A stretch of 64,000 nucleotides of DNA from contig MELC01000022.1 of NCBI GenBank assembly GCA_001767455.1, positions 1 through 64,000 of the forward strand. The letters are read 5' to 3'. Under the pieces are notes generated by a model, which was not told where the DNA came from, made no database searches, and worked only from the letters and a program-made list of their open reading frames with translations. Of this stretch, positions 57,849 through 64,000 are shown one piece after another. The translations under genes and the position numbers were made by a program. The DNA comes from Acidobacteria bacterium RIFCSPLOWO2_12_FULL_66_21 (GTDB taxonomy: Bacteria > Acidobacteriota > Vicinamibacteria > Vicinamibacterales > 2-12-FULL-66-21). The number at the start of each line of letters is the position of its first letter. Position 1 is the stretch's first letter.

Positions 57849-60320
57849 TCACTCCTCGCGCAGGGCGGCGAACGAATCACGCCGGCCAACCCGATACGCG
57901 ATGGCGGCGAGGGTGACTCCGGTCGCGGCCAGGAACAGCACCACAGGCGCGATATAGGGTGAAGGATCCACGGCAAATGGGGCGAGCATCAACAATCGCT
58001 GCGACTGGAGCACCCGGAGGCCAGACCATGACGCGAGAACGCCGCACGATAGCCCGATCGGCACCAGGCGAAGGCCCGAGAGGACGATTCGTCGCCTGAC
58101 GGCTGACGGTGTGGCTCCGAGCGCAAGCCGGATCGCGAACTCCCTCCTCCGGCGGTTCGCCTCCGAGGTGATGACTGCGACGAGTCCGATCAGTGCCAGC
58201 ATCATTGAAGCCGCGCCCGATGCCAGCGACAACGACTTCAGCCGGCGAATTCCTGCATACCTCTCGGCAAGCCGCGACTCGAACGTGGCGACCGGGGCTG
58301 CGGAGCCCGTGAGATCGCGCAGGCGCGCGCGCACAACATCCGCCGTCGCAGCGCCACGATCGCTCGCTTTGATCAACAGGAATCCGAATTCAGAGGACGG
58401 GTCCATCGGTTCGTACACCATTGATCCGTCGGCGATCGCCTTCGTTGTTTCCTGTCCCGTGCTCCGGTCCTGCGCGACCCCGACTATCGTCATGGATACG
58501 GGTCCGGAACGGTCCTCTGCGGCGATCCGTTCGCCGAGAACATTGTCCTTTCCAAAGAAGCGCCGTGCGAACTGCCGGGAGACGACCACGGGCTCCTGTG
58601 CACCGGTCCGCCCCGCATCCTGGCGGTTCAAGGCCCTGCCCATGAGGATCGGTATTCCGAGAACACGAAAATAGTCAGGCGAGACGGAAACCGCCGGTGA
58701 CGAGATCCATTCCGGCCGGGTGCCAGAATGCACCTGCACCGCACTTTCGCCGAGGAGCGGAAGCGCTTTCGCGTACGCGACGCCCTCCACGCCGGAGGAA
58801 ACGGAGAGACCGTCCGCGATCGCTCCGAGCGGCGCGCGCCGGCTGCCATCGTCGGGCAATTCCGCGACCAGGAGGTCCGTCGTGCTGAACCCCGGTTCCG
58901 CCGTCCGGGTGGCCGTCCGGACGAACGCCGCTGCCGTCACGAGCAGCAATGTGCTGGTCGCGATCTGGATACCGACGAAGAGTCGCGCCGCGCGGCTTCC
59001 CCGCGGCGTTTCGAGACCGCGCCCGAGGCGCAGGGATTGCGCCAGACGGGGGTTCAGCGACTCGAGTGCCGGTGCAAGACCAGAGAGGATCGCGGCTGCG
59101 ACGCTGGTTACGGCCAGAAACGTGAACGCTCGCCAGTCGGGTCCGAGCGATCCCGCGCCGACCCACGATTCGGCATTCAGCGCGCGCACGAGCAATCGAG
59201 GCAGGCTGTAGACGAGAAACAGGCTCAGCAGCGCCGCCAGCCCGCACACGATCGTACTCTCGATGAGCAGCATGCGGATCAGCGCGGCCCTGCTCGCCCC
59301 GAGCGCCAGCCGCACGGCCATTTCAGGAACACGTTTCGCGGCTCGCGGGATCAACAGAGCCGCCACGTTGACGCACGCGGTGATCAGGATGAGCACCGGC
59401 AGGGCAAGCACGATCATGGAGAGGCGCAGAATCTTGAGCGGCATGGCCGACCATCGCGAACCGTCGGTCACCACAACGAGCGAGGCGGGCCAGGGGCTTG
59501 GACGTGCATGTCGAGCCAGAATCACGCGGAACTCGTTCGCCGCCGTGCCGCGCGATGTCCGCGGCTCGAGAAGCCCGGCCAGCTCGAGCCACGGCACGGT
59601 ACTGTCCTCGCTGAGCAGATCGCGTCCCCTGAACAACGACTCGACATTCTTGAGGGCGTGCTGTGTCGTATAGGGCAGACACAGATCGGCGACGGAATCC
59701 GCATCGCTGAAATGCCCGCGTACCTGAATCGCGGGCGTCGCTGCGATTCCCACGACGACGACCGGCACCCCGCCGTAAGGGAACGATCTCCCGACAACCG
59801 ACGGGTCGGCTCCGAACCGGCTGCGCCAGCAGCGTTCGCTCATGACCGCAACGGGCAATCGGCTCGTACAGTCCTCGGGCGTAAGGAGCCGACCTGCCAC
59901 CGGCGCATCGACACCGAAGGCCGAGAAGAAATCGCAGGTCACGAGCAAACCCGACGCCGGGCCACGATCGCCGCCGATCCGTGCGGTCAGGAGGGCGGAA
60001 GACCAGGCGGTGAGCCGTCGGGCGGACCGGTTCTCGTCGGCGAGCGCCCGGTACTCAGCGAGCGTGACTACGCCGCTCGAACGGCTCGGCTCTCGAACGA
60101 CCCTGAAGAACGAGTTGGGATCGTGGCTCGGAGGTGTCCGAAGCGCCATCGTGCTGAGAAGGCTGAACACGACCGTCGGACTTCCAATGCCGATGGCGAG
60201 AGTGAGAACGACGGCCGCCGTCAGCCCCCACTGGTTGCGGACCTCCCGCCATGCGTACCGTAAGTCCTGCGCGGTCATCGCGATCCATTGCCGTCCCGTC
60301 GCGCCAAGATGAATGTCCAT
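57849..60320 (-). CDS. MacB/FtsX-type orphan ABC permease, intact
   Basis: 823 residues, the full length of acidobacterial orphan permeases. First MacB-PCD with membrane helix at WGLTAAVVLTLAIGIG (about 32-48). First FtsX module (about 290-420) with ACVNVAALLIPRAAKR and MAVRLALGASRAALIRMLLI. Second MacB-PCD from about 445 with LFVGIQIATSTLLLVTAAAF. C-terminal FtsX module from about 690 with RREFAIRLALGATPSAVRRR. These proteins lack their own ATPase nearby and may serve as efflux or signalling permeases. The start could be M15, but GGGAGA precedes the first ATG. No PadR gene is adjacent, unlike at the remnant at 4621. Confidence 0.9.
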   Translation of the reverse strand: MDIHLGATGRQWIAMTAQDLRYAWREVRNQWGLTAAVVLTLAIGIGSPTVVFSLLSTMALRTPPSHDPNSFFRVVREPSRSSGVVTLAEYRALADENRSARRLTAWSSALLTARIGGDRGPASGLLVTCDFFSAFGVDAPVAGRLLTPEDCTSRLPVAVMSERCWRSRFGADPSVVGRSFPYGGVPVVVVGIAATPAIQVRGHFSDADSVADLCLPYTTQHALKNVESLFRGRDLLSEDSTVPWLELAGLLEPRTSRGTAANEFRVILARHARPSPWPASLVVVTDGSRWSAMPLKILRLSMIVLALPVLILITACVNVAALLIPRAAKRVPEMAVRLALGASRAALIRMLLIESTIVCGLAALLSLFLVYSLPRLLVRALNAESWVGAGSLGPDWRAFTFLAVTSVAAAILSGLAPALESLNPRLAQSLRLGRGLETPRGSRAARLFVGIQIATSTLLLVTAAAFVRTATRTAEPGFSTTDLLVAELPDDGSRRAPLGAIADGLSVSSGVEGVAYAKALPLLGESAVQVHSGTRPEWISSPAVSVSPDYFRVLGIPILMGRALNRQDAGRTGAQEPVVVSRQFARRFFGKDNVLGERIAAEDRSGPVSMTIVGVAQDRSTGQETTKAIADGSMVYEPMDPSSEFGFLLIKASDRGAATADVVRARLRDLTGSAAPVATFESRLAERYAGIRRLKSLSLASGAASMMLALIGLVAVITSEANRRRREFAIRLALGATPSAVRRRIVLSGLRLVPIGLSCGVLASWSGLRVLQSQRLLMLAPFAVDPSPYIAPVVLFLAATGVTLAAIAYRVGRRDSFAALREE

Positions 60321-60651
60321 GGTCTCCCGCGCCGCGCTGCCCCTGCAGCAGCGCCTCGATAGACGTTCTGAACAGAATTGCCGGCTGGGCCCCTCGGATG
60401 GATTTCAGCGCGACCATGCGTCCGGGGGCCTGGATCCGTCCTGGCACGAACGCCGGAGTCGACACGAGTCCCAGCCTGCGCGCGACCTCGATATCCCTAT
60501 TATCGCACGATCGACGGTCGCCGTGTCGAGCAGGCAGCTCAAGAAGTCGTCAGGCCTGAGACCGACCTGGGCTGCAAGGAAAGGAATCTCCTCGTCGCTC
60601 TTTGTCAGTGAATCACGCCATGCGTTCACAGGGCTCCTCCACGACGGGAAA
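60321..60651. other. Region with unassigned minus-strand reading frame
   Basis: The minus-strand frame 60629-60405 (74 codons) reads SDEEIPFLAAQVGLRPDDFL and SCLLDTATVDRAIIGISRSR. It could be a small gene or a fragment, but it has no good ribosome site and no family match that I know. Nothing else is seen in this gap. Confidence 0.3.
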
Positions 60652-61041
60652 TCACTTGGACAATTCCGGCACCATGTCGAATCCGTTCACGTTGGTGATG
60701 TATCGGCTGATCTCCTTGATCGACTTTCCCTGGTCCACCGTTCGCTCGGCACTGAGTGCGGTGATCACGCAGATCGGACAAGTCTCGGCGTGCTCGGTCT
60801 TGAAACAGTCCAGGTTCGAAGCATGCGGGTTCTTTGTCCTGTCCATGCAGCCGCAGAGGCACGGGATCTGCGAGAGCACCTGTGGCATCTTCCTGGCCAC
60901 CGCGTAGGCATTCTGGACTCGTGGGTCCGTGCTCGTCGTCGCATACGGTCGTGTCCTGTTGGCCCACCAATAGCCCGCTGCGCCTGTCGTCGCGAGAATG
61001 AAGAGAGCCAGGGACAACATCAGGAATCGTTTTGAGAGCAT
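60652..61041 (-). CDS. PCYCGC-motif-type exported protein (variant PCLCGC)
   Basis: 129 residues with an N-terminal signal or anchor helix (about 6-26, FLMLSLALFILATTGAAGYW). The family, named from the PCYCGC motif, contains small lipoproteins or anchored proteins with a Cys cluster that may bind metal. Here the motif reads IPCLCGCMDRTKN, then LDCFKTEHAETCPICVITAL with further cysteines. No lipobox is present, so it is probably membrane-anchored. It follows, on the same strand, a frameshifted lipoprotein gene 26 bases away with which it was likely co-transcribed. The role is unknown, perhaps copper or heme binding. Confidence 0.75.
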   Translation of the reverse strand: MLSKRFLMLSLALFILATTGAAGYWWANRTRPYATTSTDPRVQNAYAVARKMPQVLSQIPCLCGCMDRTKNPHASNLDCFKTEHAETCPICVITALSAERTVDQGKSIKEISRYITNVNGFDMVPELSK

Positions 61042-61067
61042 GTTCGTACCAGCGAGCAGGGCGCCTT

Positions 61068-61590
61068 CTATTTGTGCCCCGCGAGAAAGACGTCATCGGG
61101 AATGGCCTCCATACGAAACAGCTCGTACCCGTACCACACATGCGGAAGCACCATTTTCAGTTCCTTGATCCGCTTCGGGCCGAGTTTCATGGCCGTTTCG
61201 TACGCGGTGGCCTCAGGGCTGCCTGGGAACACGCGCGCGTAGTAGATCCTGACGAAGTCTCCTTCGTGGATCCCCTCGACGACTCCTGGGGACACGTAGA
61301 TTCCAGTGACCATCGCCTGCTTGAAATAGGGGATCGCGCGGTGTTTCAGGTTGACCCTGACTAGTCCGCCAGGGCCAGGCAGAAGGATCTCGGTGATGAC
61401 CCCCTCCCCGACGAATGGGTCTTCGCGGGTGCCCGCAGGCCGCCGTCCGATTGAATCCTGCGGGACAAAGTCCTTCAGGGTGGACCGGGTCCGCGGGCGT
61501 GATCTGTTCTTGCTGGCGACGGTGACAGGCGCCGGCGCAGAGCATTGCTGCGATCAACGCCGCCGTGACCGAAGGCTTACGCATCGGCAT
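61068..61590 (-). pseudogene. Lipoprotein gene with a single frameshift
   Basis: ATG at 61590 gives a lipoprotein signal (KPSVTAALIAAMLCAGACHR, lipobox Cys at about 22) and stays open only in a frame that soon becomes low-quality. From about 61500 the adjacent frame carries KDFVPQDSIGRRPAGTREDP, then EGVITEILLPGPGGLVRVNL and HRAIPYFKQAMVTGIYVSPG, to the end at 61068. One single-base change near 61495-61505 joins the two into a roughly 174-residue lipoprotein with a beta-rich copper- or ligand-binding-like fold. The intact part MVTGIYVSPGVVEG might be expressed on its own. This could also be a sequencing error. Confidence 0.7.
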
Positions 61591-61776
61591 GTCGGCCTGT
61601 GGCGGAAGAGTGAGTCAGCCGGGATCGGATTCGCCCACCGGGGAAGCGAGGCTGCGACAGGCGGCCCCGGCGCAGCCTCGCCCGGCGTCGGCTACTGAAT
61701 CTGCTCGCAGAGATGCGGGTCGGAGATGCACTCCGTCCCGGACATGTCTTACCGTTCGCTACAGGATACGGTCCGT

Positions 61777-61957
61777 TCAGCGAGACTGCGACAGCACGCT
61801 GAGGAAGGCACCGTCGTCAGGAGCGCGCAGCCGGTGTCGCGGGTCCCGATCGAGACAGCGCGCCAGCAGACGCCGGACAGAAGGCGGGGTATCGGCCGGC
61901 AGCACCCGCCAGTCGGGGTCGCGCGTCAGGATGCCGGCGAGGACCTCCGACACCGTT
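61777..61957 (-). pseudogene. C-terminal remnant of a Ser/Thr protein kinase
   Basis: A minus-strand frame ending at 61777-61779 reads TVSEVLAGILTRDPDWRVLP, then ADTPPSVRRLLARCLDRDPR, HRLRAPDDGAF and a stop. This matches the last helices of the kinase domain of acidobacterial eukaryotic-like Ser/Thr kinases (the region around the invariant Arg of RDPRHRL). No catalytic core (HRD, DFG) lies to the right; the DUF1330 gene starts there instead. A deletion must have removed the rest. Confidence 0.65.
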
Positions 61958-61985
61958 TCGGCGTTTCAGGGCTTTATGCCCTGAC

Positions 61986-62273
61986 TCACATTCCATCGAT
62001 GATGACGAGCTCGCTCTTCGAGGTGGCCTGCCGGATGGTCTTCGCCGCCGCGTATTCCGGAGATTCCCACCACTTCCGGGCCTGATCGGCCGACGGGAAT
62101 TCGAGCAGTACCAGGCGCTTCGGGCGCCACTCTCCCTCGAGGACGTCGGGCTTCGGCCCGCGCGCCAGATAGCGCCCACCGTAATGCTTCACCGTCTCGA
62201 AGGCCAACTTCTTGTAGTCCTCGTACCGCTCCGGGTCCGTCACGTCAACGTGTGCGATCACATAAGCGCTCAT
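61986..62273 (-). CDS. DUF1330-family protein
   Basis: 95 residues from ATG at 62273. It starts SAYVIAHVDVTDPERYEDYK and has VKHYGGRYLARGPKPDVLEG, RPKRLVLLEFPSADQARKWW and the end YAAAKTIRQATSKSELVIID. These match DUF1330, a small ferredoxin-like (dimeric alpha-beta barrel) fold of unknown role, cytoplasmic. A longer frame upstream runs into the period-7 repeat and recQ and is not the gene. It is transcribed after recQ on the same strand. Confidence 0.88.
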   Translation of the reverse strand: MSAYVIAHVDVTDPERYEDYKKLAFETVKHYGGRYLARGPKPDVLEGEWRPKRLVLLEFPSADQARKWWESPEYAAAKTIRQATSKSELVIIDGM

Positions 62274-62280
62274 AGGTCGG

Positions 62281-62357
62281 CTTCCAGCTTCCAGCTTCCA
62301 GTTTCCAGCTTCCAGTTTCCAGCTTTGTCGAGCTGCGAGGTGCGAGCCACGAGCCAG
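62281..62357. repeat. Period-7 tandem array (TTCCAGC/TTCCAGT, then GAGCNNC)
   Basis: CTTCCAG and TTTCCAG heptamers at 62281-62325 turn into GAGCTGC, GAGGTGC, GAGCCAC, GAGCCAG units. It sits between recQ and the DUF1330 gene. The array at 8670-8748 is its complement type, and 39543-39577 shares the second half. Confidence 0.85.
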
Positions 62358-62376
62358 CCGCCTTCGCGCTTCCGCG

Positions 62377-64000
62377 CTACGGCGCGCCAGGCGAGCTGCG
62401 GCAAATCTCTTCGACGAACCGCTCTCCCAGCGTCTCCGCCTTCTTCGCGCCGACGCCGCGCACCTGGTGCAGCTCGCCGACGCTCCGCGGCTTGAGCCGC
62501 GCCATCTCGCGCAGCGTCGTGTCGTGGAAGATGACGTACGGCGGCACGCCGCGCGACCGGGCGATCGCGAGCCGCAAGGCCCGCAGCCGCTCGAACAGGT
62601 CGCGATCGACATCCTGCCACGACTCGGCCTCGATGCGCGAGCGCTTCGGGAGGCGGTCCTTGACGGGCCGGCGCTGCCGCGCGAGCACGAGGTCCAGCGC
62701 CCCCGACGCATCCTTCAGCAGCTCGACGCCCGGCGCCGTGAGCGTCACCACTGGAAACTGGTCGTCGGTCTGGCGCAGAAACCCGTGCGCGATGAGCTGC
62801 TCGATGTACCCCCGCACCTCCGCGACCGGCATGTCCTGCAGCAGCCCGAACGTGGTCAGCTCCTGGTGGCCCCTGCCGGTCACCTGCTCGTTGTCGCTGC
62901 CGCACAGGATGTTGGACACGTGCGCGACGCCGAAGCGCTGCCCGACACGCGCGACGCACGACAGGATCTTGCGCGCGAGGACGGTGGGCTCGCCGACCGT
63001 CTCGAGTTCGTCGAGACAATAATCGCACGCGCTGCAGTCGGCGCGGCGGTACGCCTCGCCGAAGTAGCCGACGAGATGCTTGTGCCGGCAGCCGACGCTC
63101 GCCGCGTAGCGCTCCATGTCGCGCAGCAGCTTGCGGCTCGCGTCGCTCAGCTCCCCGTTGCGCTCGAGCATGACGCGCCACTTCATGAAATCGGCGGTCG
63201 AATAGAGCAGCAGGCACTCCGCTTCCAACCCGTCGCGGCCCGCGCGCCCCGATTCCTGCTGGTAGTGCTCGACCGAGCGCGGCGCGCCTGCGTGGACGAC
63301 GAACCGGACGTCCGAGCGGTCGATGCCCATGCCGAAGGCAACGGTCGCGACAACGACATCGGCGTCTTCCTCGAGAAACGCGTCCTGGTTGCGGCTCCGT
63401 TGGTCGTCGGCCAGTCCGGCGTGATACGGCAGCGCGCGGACGCCGGATTCGCGCAGCCATGCGGCGAGCGCGTCAACCTCCCGTCGCGACGTGCAGTAGA
63501 TGATGCCGGCCTGCCGCTCGTGGCGGGACAGGACGTCGAGGAGCTGGCGCTTCAGGTTCGCGCGCGCCAGCACGCGGTAGACGAGATTCGGCCGGTCGAA
63601 CGAGCCGACGAGCTCGATCGGATCGGTCAGCCCGAGCTGCGACACAATGTCGCGGCGGACCCGCGCCGTCGCGGTTGCCGTGTAGGCGTGAAGGCTGATC
63701 GAGGGCAGCAGTGCGCGCAGCCGCCCGAGCTGCCGGTACTCGGGACGGAAGTCGTGTCCCCACTGGCTGATGCAGTGCGCCTCGTCCACCGCCACGAAGC
63801 TGACGTCGCACTGCGACAGCATGGCGACGAAGCCGTCGCCGCCTTCGCCGACGAGACGCTCCGGCGAGACGTAGATCAGTCGATAGCGCCCCTCGCGCAG
63901 GCCCGCGGCGACCGAGGCCTTCTCGTCAGCGGCGAGCGAGCTGTTGTAGCACGCCGCGGGGACGCCGTTGCCGGTCAGCGTGTCGACCTGGTCCTTCATC
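62377..64000 (-). CDS. recQ: RecQ-family ATP-dependent DNA helicase (N-terminus outside window)
   Basis: At least 540 residues are visible; the N-terminal part with Walker A lies beyond the right edge. From MKDQVDTL on, the helicase core is clear: motif II VDEAHCISQWGHDFRPEY (DEAH box plus the RecQ aromatic-rich loop), motif III TATATARVRRDI, motif IV YCTSRREVD, motif V VVATVAFGMGIDR, motif VI QESGRAGRDG. A zinc-binding region with four Cys (CRHKHL...CSACDYC), the RQC winged helix and a C-terminal HRDC domain (PPYVIFHDTTLREMA) follow. RecQ unwinds forks and recombination intermediates. The end is close to the array at 62281-62357. Confidence 0.95.
   Translation of the reverse strand, partial: MKDQVDTLTGNGVPAACYNSSLAADEKASVAAGLREGRYRLIYVSPERLVGEGGDGFVAMLSQCDVSFVAVDEAHCISQWGHDFRPEYRQLGRLRALLPSISLHAYTATATARVRRDIVSQLGLTDPIELVGSFDRPNLVYRVLARANLKRQLLDVLSRHERQAGIIYCTSRREVDALAAWLRESGVRALPYHAGLADDQRSRNQDAFLEEDADVVVATVAFGMGIDRSDVRFVVHAGAPRSVEHYQQESGRAGRDGLEAECLLLYSTADFMKWRVMLERNGELSDASRKLLRDMERYAASVGCRHKHLVGYFGEAYRRADCSACDYCLDELETVGEPTVLARKILSCVARVGQRFGVAHVSNILCGSDNEQVTGRGHQELTTFGLLQDMPVAEVRGYIEQLIAHGFLRQTDDQFPVVTLTAPGVELLKDASGALDLVLARQRRPVKDRLPKRSRIEAESWQDVDRDLFERLRALRLAIARSRGVPPYVIFHDTTLREMARLKPRSVGELHQVRGVGAKKAETLGERFVEEICRSSPGAP

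Overview
The window is GC-rich and looks chromosomal, from a soil-type bacterium of the phylum Acidobacteriota, most like class Vicinamibacteria. This is inferred from family content. There are two large MacB/FtsX orphan permeases of the acidobacterial type (one of them broken), three big secreted M28 peptidases with Gly/Arg-rich linkers, an M56/BlaI pair, a PadR regulator beside an orphan permease, and several 7-, 8- and 9-bp tandem arrays between genes. No rRNA, complete tRNA, CRISPR array, transposase or integrase was found.

Layout. (1) 1-2.0 kb is visibly less GC-rich and holds two small secreted proteins. It ends at an orphan 3' half of tRNA-Leu(CAA), which reads as the attachment-site scar of an integrated element lying to the left. 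(2) 2.07-4.1 kb carries an AbiEi/AbiEii type IV toxin-antitoxin operon, with its promoter between two near-identical inverted repeats, followed by debris of a PIN-like toxin gene. (3) 4.2-8.7 kb has a PadR regulator, a decayed orphan permease and a run of gene fragments. (4) 8.7-19.5 kb holds M56/BlaI, then YceI divergent from an HxlR regulator and ring-cleaving dioxygenase, then DedA, a cold-shock protein, a Ca2+/H+ exchanger, small secreted proteins and an M28 peptidase. (5) 19.5-32.1 kb, mostly minus strand, has an MBOAT/SGNH acylation pair, a response regulator, PAP2, two more M28 peptidases, a universal stress protein, an Nramp transporter, a CHRD lipoprotein and a formamidase-like enzyme. 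(6) 32.3-39.5 kb has VapBC and many small envelope or orphan proteins, a DUF1697 protein and a methyltransferase.

(7) 39.6-47.6 kb is the most interesting region. It is a compact eight-gene minus-strand operon in the order VWA protein, PspA/IM30 protein, NMT1/TauA-type binding domain fused to OmpA, ABC permease, ABC ATPase, membrane/coiled-coil protein, AAA+ ATPase, small helical protein. It combines a solute-sensing or uptake module tied to peptidoglycan with membrane-stress (PspA) and AAA+/VWA remodelling parts. I know of no characterised function for this combination.

(8) 48-57 kb, plus strand, has a secreted N-acyl-D-amino-acid deacylase-type amidohydrolase, a membrane acyltransferase, a double M16 peptidase, a two-helix channel-like protein on the minus strand and a DUF5117-type zinc metalloprotease. 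(9) 57-64 kb has a frameshifted PAP2 pseudogene, an intact orphan permease, a PCYCGC-type protein with a frameshifted lipoprotein partner, a kinase C-terminal remnant, a DUF1330 protein and the 3' part of recQ running off the right edge.

The cell appears to invest heavily in secreted proteolysis and envelope maintenance. Pseudogenes cluster at 4-8.6 kb and 57-62 kb. All calls come from reading the sequence; no database search was possible.
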